DNA from: a virus | Strand: one strand, 5' to 3' | IMG/VR virus record: IMGVR_UViG_3300028754_000006 | Location: 1-35,344 of that record | DNA length: 35,344 bases | In this document: positions 6,901-15,848 of the stretch, piece by piece | Layout of the letters: each line of letters opens with the position of its first letter | How positions within the stretch are numbered: the first letter of the stretch is position 1 | Translations under genes and position numbers: made by a program | The notes under the pieces: model-generated | What the model was told of the DNA's origin: nothing | The model's database searches: none | The model's input: only the letters and a program-made list of their open reading frames with translations

Positions 6901-9476
6901 GCATCACCGGCCCAGCGCTTGCCGATCCGTTCCCGCTCGGCGGCACGCGCCAGTTGCAGTTGATGGCGGGTGTCGCGGTGGGCGGCTTCCAGTTCGTGGC
7001 TGTACTGCTCGACGCGCTCACGCGGAATGTCGGCGATCACTTCCCGCTCCGGCGAGCCGGGCTCGAACGAACGCCCGATGTTGTCCAGCTTCTCCTGTAG
7101 CTGGGCGTGCATCTTGTCGAGTCGTTCGCTCAACCGATCGGCATCGGCGACGAGGTCATCGAGGCGCTGCTTCTGACGTTGCCGGGTGCGGCGATCAGCG
7201 GAGCGCTGGATGCGGTTCATCTTCTCGCGCTCGTTGCGTAGCTGACGCTGGATGTCTTCCATCTGGGTCAGCAGTTCGTCGCGGTGACCGGCGAGCGCCT
7301 GGTACTCGTCGATCGCGGTGGCTGCCGCCGACTTGGCTTGCAGCCCCTGCTCGACCGCTTCGCTGCGCGCTTCACGGATCGGCGTGATCAGTTCCTCGGC
7401 GGTGTCGTCGATCCCGCGTGCAATCTCCTGGCGCGTCGACAGGCTGGTGTCGGCCAGGTCGGCGGCGAGCGCGCTCTGGCTCTCGACGATGCCGGTGTTG
7501 CGGGCCTGGGTCAGTTCCCCGAACTCGCCCTTCCTGTTGACGTCGGGGACGTACTTGTAGAACTCGGACGGCGGCACCGGCTCCGGGTTGGGGATCACAC
7601 GCGTGACCGGCTGCGGCGGCGTGCCGGGGGTGATCTTGACGTTGGGTGCCAGCGGGTCGCGCACTTCGCCTGGGCGTGGCGGAGCGATCGTCCCGGTCGA
7701 CGGGGTCGCCGGGCGCGGCGGTCCTATCTCGGCGCGACCACCCAACGGGTCGTAGGGCTCCGGTGCGCCAGGGTCGATCGCCAGCCCACCGAAGCCACGC
7801 TGCGCGCCTTCGCGGCCCCACGAGCGCAACGCCACGTCGCGCTTGGTGGTGTTGATGTAGCGCCGCCATGCCTCGAACGGGTCGGTCTCGTAAATCTTGC
7901 CCTTGAAGTCGGGGAACATCGCCCCCAGCTTCGAGTTCAGTTCGTCGACGGTGCCTTCCTCGACGCGCAGCACGTCGTCACCGATCTTGAACTCGTTGGG
8001 GGTGCCGTCCGGCTTCGGGCGGAACGACCGACGCTGCAGGAAGCCGCCTTCTTCGAGCAGGTCATCGGTGGTGATCCCGGCCTGGCGCTTGAAGTCGGTG
8101 ACCCGCGGGTCACGTCCGGCGATCGCGCTCTGCAGCCAGGCACGGAAGTCGCGGCTGATCGAGTGCGGCATCGCGTACTGCGACGTGGTGACACGGCCAT
8201 CGACCATGCGCGTGATCGGCGTCAACTCGGGCAGTTCGACACCGACCTCGCGGGCGGCGGCACGCACGCGCTCGGCGTACTCCGTGAACGGGTTGACCTC
8301 CAAGCCCATCTCGGCACGACGGATCATCTGGCTGCGCTCCGACGACGGGATGTCCTTGACCCGGTCGCGCAGCACACGCAGTTCACGATTGGCGAGACCC
8401 TCGAAGACGCCGCCCGCCTTGCGCATCATCTCGTTGCTCTGGATCGAACGCACCGCGGTCTCGATCGACTCCGGGCCCTTGCCGGTGACGAGTCGTTCGT
8501 AGGCGGGCAGCAGGTCTTGGCCGAGGTAGCCCTTGCGGGTCACGGCACCACGCAACGCTGCCATCCCCGGCGCGCGAGCGAGCGCTTCCTTGCCGACGCC
8601 GACGACCTCACCACCAACACGCGAGGCACCACCGGTGAGCGGCACGCGGGCTCCGGCGAAGCGCAGGCCGGGACGCTTCAATCCCATCGCCGCCGCCTGC
8701 GTCGGGTTGGCAACGTTCAATCCCTTGCGACCGATACGTTCGATCGCTTCGCGACCGCCCAACTGCGCCAGCTTCTGCTCGGCCTCGGCTCCGAACAAGG
8801 CGCCCGATGCCAGCCCCTTCTCCAACATCACCTGTTCTTCGAGCAGCTTCGCCAACGACGTCGCCCGTCCGGCCTTGCCCGCCACGCCGCCGACGCCGAG
8901 CGTGGCGTAGGTCAACGGGTCGAGCACGATGTCACCGGCGAGGCCGACGCCACGGTTGGCGATCCAGTCGAACCAGTCCTTGTCGGTGTCGATCTGCTTG
9001 GCGATCTGGCCGAAGCCGTAGCGGTCGTCTTTCAGCTTCTCCTTCCACGTCCGCTCGTCGGCCTTGGCTCGCGCCTCGTCGACGAGCGCGGCGGGCATGA
9101 ACAGCGCCTCGAACGGATCAGGCAGATCGGTGGCGATCTTCTCAGTGCCGAGCACCGCCAGCCGACGTCCCATGTCAAGCGCTGTCAACGCCCCCGACCC
9201 GGCCTGGCCAGCCTTGCCGACGATCCAACCCAGCGCCCCCTGCCCGCCGCCCTCGGGTGAGGCACCGCCGCCTTCTTCGGCCCAACGATCGAACGCTTCC
9301 GGGTGGGCCCGAATCCGATCCGCCAACGAGGCGTTGGGGGCGACCCGCCCGCGTGCCGCAGCGGGCGCGGCACGCGGGGGTGCCATCATCACCGGCGGCA
9401 TGAATGTCACGCCGCGCCGCGGCGCGGGTGGGACGCCATAGCGGCTTTGGTTGATGGCGGCGAGAGGATTCGCCAC
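3927..9476 (-). CDS. Giant virion protein, probable DNA-ejection/internal virion protein
   Basis: An 1,849-residue protein from GTG 9476, 2 nt after the previous stop. The N-terminus (1-60) is Pro/Ala-rich. A globular N-terminal region contains the phrase GDIVLDPLTYATLGVGG near residue 180. Residues about 600-680 are Pro-rich. About 690-1330 are long Arg/Glu/Gln-rich coiled coils. A conserved-looking C-terminal region begins with SPGFHVRNALSAIFMNF near residue 1460 and includes RYIPFWTFTSRNMPLQF. Similar FHVRN segments occur in large polyvalent phage proteins (recalled). In T7-like phages the last and largest internal virion protein (gp16) sits in this position and enters the cell with the DNA. 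No lytic transglycosylase motif was recognised. Confidence 0.7.
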   Translation of the reverse strand: MANPLAAINQSRYGVPPAPRRGVTFMPPVMMAPPRAAPAAARGRVAPNASLADRIRAHPEAFDRWAEEGGGASPEGGGQGALGWIVGKAGQAGSGALTALDMGRRLAVLGTEKIATDLPDPFEALFMPAALVDEARAKADERTWKEKLKDDRYGFGQIAKQIDTDKDWFDWIANRGVGLAGDIVLDPLTYATLGVGGVAGKAGRATSLAKLLEEQVMLEKGLASGALFGAEAEQKLAQLGGREAIERIGRKGLNVANPTQAAAMGLKRPGLRFAGARVPLTGGASRVGGEVVGVGKEALARAPGMAALRGAVTRKGYLGQDLLPAYERLVTGKGPESIETAVRSIQSNEMMRKAGGVFEGLANRELRVLRDRVKDIPSSERSQMIRRAEMGLEVNPFTEYAERVRAAAREVGVELPELTPITRMVDGRVTTSQYAMPHSISRDFRAWLQSAIAGRDPRVTDFKRQAGITTDDLLEEGGFLQRRSFRPKPDGTPNEFKIGDDVLRVEEGTVDELNSKLGAMFPDFKGKIYETDPFEAWRRYINTTKRDVALRSWGREGAQRGFGGLAIDPGAPEPYDPLGGRAEIGPPRPATPSTGTIAPPRPGEVRDPLAPNVKITPGTPPQPVTRVIPNPEPVPPSEFYKYVPDVNRKGEFGELTQARNTGIVESQSALAADLADTSLSTRQEIARGIDDTAEELITPIREARSEAVEQGLQAKSAAATAIDEYQALAGHRDELLTQMEDIQRQLRNEREKMNRIQRSADRRTRQRQKQRLDDLVADADRLSERLDKMHAQLQEKLDNIGRSFEPGSPEREVIADIPRERVEQYSHELEAAHRDTRHQLQLARAAERERIGKRWAGDAKVEQARQTLRANSEKVQSRMRGEMSQAESLAKRRTIYEQQAEALEEESERLGFQLQRDLDSNMLTNPRQIAARRAEIKRVDDGAKRFREQAEKVGQQHGRAIEREAKDPVQRALETLARRQRDEEQIARVTASQREAAERAFRDLEDWKLALKDRGWVKQPDGTWRQWGDKAAAAAAGAGLDPADTKALNAAQRVLGRRDSKTYLFNRTRLRTLEDAIAKTAPAEGAARRTSAQAAAKRGFEAEAKTIRKWLADHADVVRQVDEAERTVAELEAKRADIIAKAAPTAPAEHPRYTAIEQEVAAREAEFADTEARAAAEVALRRPAMQQTAAELAEAQGTLTGRVPPAPPTIGTPPQRVSRVEQEMAGITIEEGRRGMEEAADVATRQAPLQAKREAQRAYIDEVDQAIGHVRTDYLAAIKDQEAARARHAQISRRVEGLLTPPTAWGMVTQTKKEAKSAATRLTAAKAGAIPSYEAQPMHRVIEDLNKIVRANPLGDQPEMKRIEAVLHSYEGTLADLTNDVDIPLMEVNKMLKAANKGDLKPVLVPMLNDAYEMLWDGGDVIISKELKKSYLALRRGLEDKRFGRLMTLYTNFFKTYATLSPGFHVRNALSAIFMNFTEGVTSGEQMRSLRLWREFATTDEPIEWLRRQDTEVQDAFKAVLASGSGGQFFEAGVGELSTGMTRAKEGLFANRATKRSQSFGQDWVEGPQRLALALNTTVPGGSTNDALQRITRVHFDYSQVSEFDEKAKRYIPFWTFTSRNMPLQFTQMWTRPKIYNRYASFVRNFSVPNPEFLPEYIEEGGGFNTGLTTPDWLPGAAGGMPVVMQPDLPHLRLQQDISRLAGPLTGESPGQVLSEFNPILTAPLEYMAGQDFFTGQRYGPEDVSPAGALTPIAPLLAAFGAAEHGPNGWFIDDKAMNALTATIPPLSRLDRLVPGTTGGTGDDRLAESWLRFLGAPVRTISDKQMQSEAMNRYFEQRDQARRRAAVGG

Positions 9477-9478
9477 GG

Positions 9479-10942
9479 TTACCGCTGTCCTAGCGCACCC
9501 ATGGCATAGAGCGGGGCGAGGCGTTGCTGAATGACGTCACTGGCCGGGGTCTGGCCGCGTCGTCCGGCGTTGAGGATCGGCGCCAGGCGCATCGCGTACT
9601 CCCACGCCGCCTGGGTGCCCTGCTTCTCCATCCCCATTCGCTTGCGAACGTTGCCCATCCGCTGCACCGACAACGGCACCGCTTCATCGGCAACGCGCTG
9701 TAGCTGATCGCGCACCGGCTTGCCCAACAGCGACTCCATCATCGAGTACTGGACGCCGGTGCTCGGCCTGCCAGGCAGGTTCAGTTCCGGCGGCGCAGCC
9801 CGCTCGGGACGCGACTTCCAACCCTGAGTGATCGGCGCCTGCGGCGTCGCCACGCCTGCCTCAGCACGACGCATCGGCATCCCGAACCCGGCACCGAAGT
9901 TGCCGCTGGGATATTCGGACGGGATCGTCTCAGCTTGTTCGCCTGCCCACTCCGGCGCCTCGCGACGACGACCGGTCTGGCCGAAGAACTCCGACATCGC
10001 CTGCTGCGTCGCCGACTTGTACTTCTCCATCTGCTGGGCGTCGCTGTCGCCCTGGTCGCGGCGCTTCTGGATGCGCTTCAAGCGATCCTTGAACTCGCCG
10101 CGCATCATCTCGATGTCGTCCTGGGTCGACGCCGATCGCTGCAGCAGCGTGCCCAACGTCGGGTCGTTCTGCAGCGCGAACTGCAGGTCGTACTTGGCCC
10201 GCGGATCGGGCAGTCCCATCTTCTTCAAGAACTCCATCTGCGGCGAGTCGACCTGCGTGCGCTGGACCCAACGGCCATCGGGCAACTGCACGACGTCGGG
10301 CTGCTGCATCAGCGCCTGCTCCGACAGGTACGGCTTGGCCATCTCGTCGGCCATCCGGTTCAGCGACTGCCAGTCGGGCTCGGCCTTGGCCCCGGCGAAC
10401 TGACCCTGCGTTTGCGGTAGCTCGCTCATCAGCGCTGCCGCTTCGGTCTCGTCCAACTCGTAGTCGCCGGGGCGCTCGATCATCGAACGCACACGCGCTG
10501 CTGCCTGGATCGGGTTCATGCCACCCAGGATCAGATCAGCGAGCGTGCCCTGGATACCACCGGTCGACGCCAGGTAGTTCAACATCGGGCCTTGGGTCAA
10601 CTGCAACGGCTTGTCGTTGAACGTCGGGTCGAGCGCGCCGGGGGCGTAGGCGCCGGGTCCACCCATGTAGGTCTGGATGTTGTTGACCCCGACCGAGCCG
10701 AGGTCTTGGCCGAAGTTCAACCGCTGCTGCGCTAGGCCCAGGTCGTAGGGCTGCTCGCGGCCCTTGGTGTCGAGTTGCGGTAGCCCGGCCATGCCGGTCA
10801 GCGCGGCGTAGGGATCGAGCGTGCCGCCGCCCCCCATCAACTGCTGCATCATCGCCAGTTGCTCGGGCGTGAAGTACTGCTCGCCGGACGTCTCCTGGGT
10901 CGGGTCGTAGTAGTCGTCGGTGTAGTACGGGTCGTAGCTCAT
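9479..10942 (-). CDS. Putative internal virion protein (gp15-like position)
   Basis: A 487-residue protein from ATG 10942, overlapping the previous stop as ATGA. A longer reading from upstream codons would only duplicate the previous gene in another frame. The N-terminus is Tyr/Asp-rich (SYDPYYTDDYYDPTQE). The rest is Gln/Met/Ala-rich with helical stretches around residues 260-320 and low-complexity linkers. No enzymatic motif was found. It lies between the 378-residue and 1,849-residue virion proteins in the slot held by internal core proteins in T7-type phages, so a role in the ejectosome or core is inferred from synteny only. Confidence 0.6.
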   Translation of the reverse strand: MSYDPYYTDDYYDPTQETSGEQYFTPEQLAMMQQLMGGGGTLDPYAALTGMAGLPQLDTKGREQPYDLGLAQQRLNFGQDLGSVGVNNIQTYMGGPGAYAPGALDPTFNDKPLQLTQGPMLNYLASTGGIQGTLADLILGGMNPIQAAARVRSMIERPGDYELDETEAAALMSELPQTQGQFAGAKAEPDWQSLNRMADEMAKPYLSEQALMQQPDVVQLPDGRWVQRTQVDSPQMEFLKKMGLPDPRAKYDLQFALQNDPTLGTLLQRSASTQDDIEMMRGEFKDRLKRIQKRRDQGDSDAQQMEKYKSATQQAMSEFFGQTGRRREAPEWAGEQAETIPSEYPSGNFGAGFGMPMRRAEAGVATPQAPITQGWKSRPERAAPPELNLPGRPSTGVQYSMMESLLGKPVRDQLQRVADEAVPLSVQRMGNVRKRMGMEKQGTQAAWEYAMRLAPILNAGRRGQTPASDVIQQRLAPLYAMGALGQR

Positions 10943-12075
10943 GCCCACGGCACCGTTCCGGCGGCGGGCAACGTCGTGCCTGGCGCCGTGCCACCGACCA
11001 ACTGCAAGTACGTGTTCAAGATGTCCTGGTTCCACTGGTTCTGGGCGCCGACATTGGTGTCAGCCACCTGGTTACGACGCGTCCAGTTCTGCATCGCTTC
11101 CTGGTTCGCCGCCTCCATCATTGCCTGTTGCAGCGCCTGGTCGAACGCTGTCTTGCCGCGGGCCTCGCTCATGTTGACGCCGAGGTTGAGCATGTTGCCT
11201 TCGAGGCCGAGGTTCTGATCGAACGTCGTGCGGTCGCCCGCCAGCGCCCGCAGGTTGCTCGCCGAGCGCGCCTGGTCGGTCCCGGCCAGCAACGCCAGCG
11301 TGTTCGCCATCGCCCGGTCGGCCTGCACGCCTTCTTCGTTGGTGGCACCGACCTGTCCGGGTGCGACATTGTTGGCTTGCATCATCCGCTGCATTGCCGC
11401 CTGCAGATCGGGGTTCCGGGTCTGCAAACCACCCTCGAACGGGTTGGCATAGCGGCTGAGTTCGCCCTGAGCCTGGTCGAAAGCGGTGTTGCCGCGGGTG
11501 CGGATGCCCTCGATGCCGGACGTCACGCCCTGGCGGGCAACGTTGTACTGCGACGGGTCCCATTTCATGTACTGGCTGGGGTCCGCCAGGTCCAGGTTCT
11601 CGGCGGTCAATGCCTGCGGCTTGCCCTTGCCGATGATGCTCGATAGGTAGTCGAACATCTCCTGCGTCATCCCCGCCGGGCCACCGCCGCCACCACCGCC
11701 ACCACCACCGCCGCCAGAGCCGCCGAGGCCAGGCATCGTCGGCAGCGTCCCCGGTGCCGTGCCCATGTAGTTGAAGGCGGTGTTGGCTTCCTTGAAGGCG
11801 CCTGGATCGAGCGTCAGTTGCGATAGCTGAGCGGGTGTCAGGCTCTGGGTCCACCACGTCGAGCCGCCGCCCGGCTGGCGCGCCTGATTGGCGATGCCTT
11901 GGCGCAACATCGACGTGTACTGCTGACCACCGGCCGAGGCGACGGCCGAAGCATTCGGGTTCTTACCGGTCGACGTCAACACGCGGTTGCGGTTGGCATT
12001 GGCGTTGGCGTACGGCGTGGTGACGACCGGTGGCTTCTTCTTCCACGGACTCTTGGGGACGCCCCATCCGGCCAT
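10939..12075 (-). CDS. Putative internal virion protein with poly-glycine linker
   Basis: A 378-residue protein from ATG 12075, coupled to the previous gene by TGATG. A basic/Pro N-terminus is followed by an Asn/Ala repeat (NANANRNR) and a run of twelve glycines (residues 121-132) that separates two helical Ala/Gln/Asn-rich parts. The C-terminal half (140-360) has heptad-like helices. The poly-Gly tract is encoded by a CCN repeat on the plus strand (about 11683-11722), which is prone to slippage. By order it corresponds to the gp14/gp15-type ejection proteins of T7-like phages. No sequence family was recognised. Confidence 0.6.
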   Translation of the reverse strand: MAGWGVPKSPWKKKPPVVTTPYANANANRNRVLTSTGKNPNASAVASAGGQQYTSMLRQGIANQARQPGGGSTWWTQSLTPAQLSQLTLDPGAFKEANTAFNYMGTAPGTLPTMPGLGGSGGGGGGGGGGGGPAGMTQEMFDYLSSIIGKGKPQALTAENLDLADPSQYMKWDPSQYNVARQGVTSGIEGIRTRGNTAFDQAQGELSRYANPFEGGLQTRNPDLQAAMQRMMQANNVAPGQVGATNEEGVQADRAMANTLALLAGTDQARSASNLRALAGDRTTFDQNLGLEGNMLNLGVNMSEARGKTAFDQALQQAMMEAANQEAMQNWTRRNQVADTNVGAQNQWNQDILNTYLQLVGGTAPGTTLPAAGTVPWA

Positions 12076-12527
12076 CAGATGCCTCCTACCAGTTGTCGCA
12101 GATACTCCAACGCTTGTGCGTCGTTGGCGATCTGCTGCGCCTTCTCGGCCTCGATGTCAGCCAATGATTGCTGACGGAAGGCACCGAGGCGCTGCTCGTT
12201 CAGATCGAACTGCTGTTGCTCCTGCGTCAAGTCTTGCTGAGTCCGGCCGTACTGCTGGGCGTAGTCGCCGAGGTAGTTGGTCATCGCCTGGCGCTGCACA
12301 CCCGAGTTGATACCGGGCCCAGCCAGACCACGTTGTCCGAACTGCGCCCGGTAGTGCGGGTACGTCCGTCCGAACTGCTGCGACATATCGCCCAGCGCCC
12401 GCTGTCCGCGCTGCTGGCCGAGGAAGCGACCGTAGGCGTTGGTCGCCATCTGATTGCCGTACTCGTATTCGACGCCGGACTTCTGGCGCTCGTAGTTCCC
12501 AGCGTTGTACGGACTGAACGTGGCCAT
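12075..12527 (-). CDS. Putative small internal virion protein (gp14-like position)
   Basis: A 150-residue, Gln/Arg/Tyr-rich helical protein whose ATG at 12527 overlaps the collar-fibre stop (TGATG). The composition (QQFGRTYPHYRAQFGQRG, then a long Gln/Glu/Ala helix at about 95-145) is typical of small ejection proteins that line the core or membrane channel, but no signature is visible. It has no membrane helix by eye. The assignment rests on position just before two further low-complexity virion proteins. Confidence 0.6.
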   Translation of the reverse strand: MATFSPYNAGNYERQKSGVEYEYGNQMATNAYGRFLGQQRGQRALGDMSQQFGRTYPHYRAQFGQRGLAGPGINSGVQRQAMTNYLGDYAQQYGRTQQDLTQEQQQFDLNEQRLGAFRQQSLADIEAEKAQQIANDAQALEYLRQLVGGI

Positions 12528-13477
12528 CAGCCGATCCTGATGATGTGGTTGACGACGACGAAGGGCTGGATGTTGCCGTTGGTGGCGGCGACGCCCGCAT
12601 TGTTGGTGCCTGGCGCTTCGCCATAGACACCGTGGATATGGGAGATACTGCGATCCGCCCAGCCGGTGTTGTTGATGTTGGGACCATCGGTGTTGTCACG
12701 GTTGGCGTTCGTGGTCTGCTGGTGACCGCCACCCGGCAGCGTGTCATTGGTTACGGCGGTCTCGCGCAACGAGAACTCCAACGGGGCGCCGCCCACCTGC
12801 CAGAGCGCATTGGTTCGCGACCAGGCACCACCGACACCCTGCCCAGCAGGGATGTTGGCAAGGGTGAGGTTGTAACCGTTCCGCACGTTGCTGTCGTGGC
12901 TGTGCTGGACGTAGTGCTGGTGGTTCTGCAGATCGTGCAGGTGGTTGATGTCGGTCGCCGTCGTCGCGCCAGTGTGATTGTGATTGTTGACGACGTGCGA
13001 GTGGGTCGGCAGCGTCGCATCACGACTACCGCCCGTCGACCCCACGTTGCCGAACAGTGCGTCACCAGCAGAACGCCCAACCACCGTCTTGCCGCGCGTG
13101 TCGGGCAGGTTGAAGGTGCCGCCGGAACCACCGAAGGCGTAGCCGATGGTGGTGAACAACGCGACGTAGGCGGGGTCGGTCGTCGACTTCGCTGAACCGT
13201 CGCACAGCGCCCAGCCACTCGGCGCCACGGGACCGCCGAACGCCATCATCATTCCCACCGGCAGCAATGCGTCGACGTAGCTCTTGGGTGTCGCGTGAGC
13301 GGGCAGCGCCGGTGGCGAGCCGAGCAGGTTGAGCGGCGCTTCCATCGCCGTCGAGCCGTCGCGCTTGATGACGTCAGTGGCGACGTAATCCTCCAGCGAC
13401 TGGAAGTTCCAGTCGACGTCGATCGCCGTCGCCGGAGTGTCGTTGAGGATGTTCCGCAGTGGGTTCATGGCGGTCAT
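12527..13477 (-). CDS. Short tail fibre / tail collar domain protein
   Basis: A 316-residue protein with a phage tail collar domain (pfam07484-type) at about residues 73-140: P-V-G-M-M-M-A-F-G-G, then P-S-G-W-A-L-C-D-G, then GTFNLPDTRGKTVVGR. After it comes a His-rich segment (HSHVVNNHNHTG, NHLHDLQNHQHYVQHSHD) with alternating HxH pairs like those that coordinate metal ions in trimeric short tail fibres such as T4 gp12. The C-terminal part is Asn/Gly-rich and probably binds receptor. ATG 13477 overlaps the upstream stop (ATGA). It is likely a trimer at the tail tip and part of host adsorption. Confidence 0.9.
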   Translation of the reverse strand: MTAMNPLRNILNDTPATAIDVDWNFQSLEDYVATDVIKRDGSTAMEAPLNLLGSPPALPAHATPKSYVDALLPVGMMMAFGGPVAPSGWALCDGSAKSTTDPAYVALFTTIGYAFGGSGGTFNLPDTRGKTVVGRSAGDALFGNVGSTGGSRDATLPTHSHVVNNHNHTGATTATDINHLHDLQNHQHYVQHSHDSNVRNGYNLTLANIPAGQGVGGAWSRTNALWQVGGAPLEFSLRETAVTNDTLPGGGHQQTTNANRDNTDGPNINNTGWADRSISHIHGVYGEAPGTNNAGVAATNGNIQPFVVVNHIIRIG

Positions 13478-15159
13478 GTCGTAAACCTCCGCAGGTTGGC
13501 TTTGAGGACGATGGCGTCAACACCCCAAGCCTGCGCCTTGGTGTAGTCATCGGCGGTGAACTCCAACTGCACGGCGCGTGCCCATCCCAACGATGTACCG
13601 CGCGTCGCCGGGTTGGCAGTCTTGGGCCGCGTCAGCACGTCACCTTGACGGATGCCCGAGGTCCACTTCGTGCCGTCGTCCCAGTTGAAGCCAGCGCCTT
13701 TCGGATCGGCGGCGCCACCGGCACGCCAGAAGACACCGCCCGACGTGGTCAGGGTGATGATGTGTGAACGTCGCTCGTTGGTGCCGTCGTAGTTCCAGAA
13801 CGTCGACATCCGGATGTCGGTCGGCTCCGGTGGAACGCGCGCGATCACCCGCGGACGCAGGAACGACTTGCGTAGCTCCGGCCAGCCGTAGTGCTGCCAA
13901 CTGGTGCGATAGCCGCAGCGGAAGCCGACCGGCGGCTGGCCTTGCACCATCACGTCACCGGCGACGGTGGGCTGGATGTCGACGCTGAGCACCCCGGCGA
14001 CGCCGGTGCAGCCACACGTCACGACGAGCGGGAACTCGGTGCCGACGTCGGAGTACTCGACGGTGCAGGCAATCGTGCCAACCGCCGGGCGGTGACATAT
14101 CCAGGCGTTGAGTGCGGGATCGAACACCAGCATCGAACCGTGCGAGTCGCTGTACTTGGTTTGGTCCCACGGCAACGAGACCCACAGCCGACGACCGAGC
14201 CAAGACATCCAGATGTCGATCCCGTTGTCGAGTCGATCGAGCGCCAGGCGCAGCTTGTCGGAGATATCGACCGGGGCCTGACCGCCATAGGCGTAGATCG
14301 CGTTGCGCCCCGACGACGAGAAGAAGTACACGGTGTCGTTGGAGCGAGTCACGCACGACGGGCTCGGTGTTCCCACCGAGGCTGCGACCTTGATCAACTG
14401 CCACGACTCGGCGTCGTAGCCGAACAGCGCCCACGTCGAGTCGATCTTGAAGATCAGCAAGTGGTCGTTGTAGGAGCGGATCGCGGTGATCGCACCGCCG
14501 CCTTGCTCGATGTCGATGTAGTCGTTGGCAGCCCAATCCTCGGGCTCGTCGGTATGCGACCAGCGCAGCCGGTTGGGATAGATCGTCCCATCCTCTTGGG
14601 TGTTGGCGGCGAAGACGTACCCGGCGTGCGGTTCGAGATGCTCGGCACGCGGCATCACGCCACGCACCGGCGTCGTGTAGTTGTTGTTCCAGTTGGCGGC
14701 TGCCGCCACCGCCAACGCCGCACCCTTGTTGCCTGCCGCCGGTTGGTTGGTCACCTTCCACGACGGGTTCTGTCGACCGCAGGCGAGATACACGGTGTTG
14801 CCCCATGCCGCGGGATCGGCGAGATGGGGGACGGCACCGCACACCAGGCCGAGGTCGGTGAAGGGTTGGTTGGGGCCTGCCGCCCAGACCTTGTTGGCGT
14901 TGGTGACGAACACCGAGAACGTCCCGTTCGAGTACAGGTGTAGCTGTGCGTTGCGGGGACGCCAGTTGGTGACCGGAGTGGCGACGATGTCGGACGGGTT
15001 CCAACGCGACCAACCGGGACGGGTGAAGAACCCGACCCGCGGGTCGATTTCCATGTTGAGGATCGCCGGTGATTCGTTGTCGGCCAGCTGGAAATCGGAG
15101 CGAGCGGTGTTGATGCCGCCGGTGAAGTCGGTCAGGTTGAGCGGCTGCAGACGGCTCAT
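13474..15159 (-). CDS. Tail nozzle / tail tubular protein B-like beta-propeller protein
   Basis: A 561-residue protein from ATG 15159, overlapping the adaptor stop as ATGA. An upstream extension of the frame is antisense-like and rejected. The N-terminus reads F-T-G-G-I-N-T-A with DNESPAILNMEIDPR, the typical start of nozzle proteins. Repeated beta-strand units follow (for example ITAIRSYNDHLLIFKIDSTW at about residue 230). A beta-rich body after an adaptor is the arrangement of T7 gp12 and P22 gp10. It should form the hexameric tube that closes the short tail. The assignment is by fold pattern and position. Confidence 0.72.
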   Translation of the reverse strand: MSRLQPLNLTDFTGGINTARSDFQLADNESPAILNMEIDPRVGFFTRPGWSRWNPSDIVATPVTNWRPRNAQLHLYSNGTFSVFVTNANKVWAAGPNQPFTDLGLVCGAVPHLADPAAWGNTVYLACGRQNPSWKVTNQPAAGNKGAALAVAAAANWNNNYTTPVRGVMPRAEHLEPHAGYVFAANTQEDGTIYPNRLRWSHTDEPEDWAANDYIDIEQGGGAITAIRSYNDHLLIFKIDSTWALFGYDAESWQLIKVAASVGTPSPSCVTRSNDTVYFFSSSGRNAIYAYGGQAPVDISDKLRLALDRLDNGIDIWMSWLGRRLWVSLPWDQTKYSDSHGSMLVFDPALNAWICHRPAVGTIACTVEYSDVGTEFPLVVTCGCTGVAGVLSVDIQPTVAGDVMVQGQPPVGFRCGYRTSWQHYGWPELRKSFLRPRVIARVPPEPTDIRMSTFWNYDGTNERRSHIITLTTSGGVFWRAGGAADPKGAGFNWDDGTKWTSGIRQGDVLTRPKTANPATRGTSLGWARAVQLEFTADDYTKAQAWGVDAIVLKANLRRFTT

Positions 15160-15848
15160 GGTCCGGCCGGGGTCACGATCTGCCAACCCATCGACGGGCG
15201 GATGTGGCCGCTGATCGAGCCAGCGCCGACCAGCGGCCGATGGTGGACCGGCTTCATGATGTTGGCATGTGCCAACTCCACGTCGTCTAGCCAACGCTGC
15301 ATGTACGTCGCCTCCAACACTTCGTCTTCCTGCTGGGCGTAGGCGAGCGCTACCGCGAACTGTGTCAGCGGTAGGTGCAGGCGCGGGTCGCAGTCGGGGC
15401 TCTCGGTGGCAACGTCGATCCATGCCAGCGGCCTGCGATAGCCGCGCAGCGTGAACGCCCGGTCGACGTCGTGGCCGACGACAGGCCACAGGTAGATGCG
15501 GTCGCCCCAGACCGAGTACATCACCGACGACGTCGTCCCGGCGTTGTTGCCACGGAACACATCTTCGGCCCAGACCTGGGGCACTATCTCCAAGCGGTAG
15601 CCGTGGATGTCATCGGTGAGCGCCATGATCCCCGCCGGGTCAACGTTGCCGGGCAGGTCGATCCAGGCTTCGTTGGCCAGTTGGGTGACCGCCCAACTAG
15701 TGGCGAAGAACGGCCAGCGCGACTCGGCGTTGAGCGTGCGTTCGTATGCCTGCTGCAGATAGACGTCGATCGTGGCGTCGGGCAGATCGTTGGCATCGGT
15801 CTGGGTCTGGGTGCGAACGACCGAGCGCAGTTCGTTGACGGTTACCAC
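15156..15848 (-). CDS. Head-tail adaptor (gp11/SU10 adaptor-like)
   Basis: A 230-residue protein from GTG 15848. The N-terminal helices carry YLQQAYERTLNAESRWPFFA, a pattern of an aromatic-rich helix ending in N-A-E-x-R-W-P-F that is common in podovirus adaptor proteins. The middle is beta-rich (WAVTQLANEAWIDLP, DRIYLWPVV) and the C-terminus is helical. Dodecameric adaptors bind beneath the portal and receive the nozzle. The gene stands two genes after the capsid and directly before the nozzle gene, matching that role. Confidence 0.75.
   Translation of the reverse strand: MVTVNELRSVVRTQTQTDANDLPDATIDVYLQQAYERTLNAESRWPFFATSWAVTQLANEAWIDLPGNVDPAGIMALTDDIHGYRLEIVPQVWAEDVFRGNNAGTTSSVMYSVWGDRIYLWPVVGHDVDRAFTLRGYRRPLAWIDVATESPDCDPRLHLPLTQFAVALAYAQQEDEVLEATYMQRWLDDVELAHANIMKPVHHRPLVGAGSISGHIRPSMGWQIVTPAGP

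Noticed and set aside
5613-9260. Long plus-strand open frames (400 and 658 codons) opposite the giant virion gene
   Set aside because: Antisense frames of a GC-rich gene; composition is Arg/Leu/Gly-rich without motifs, and the minus-strand gene has coherent coiled-coil and domain structure.
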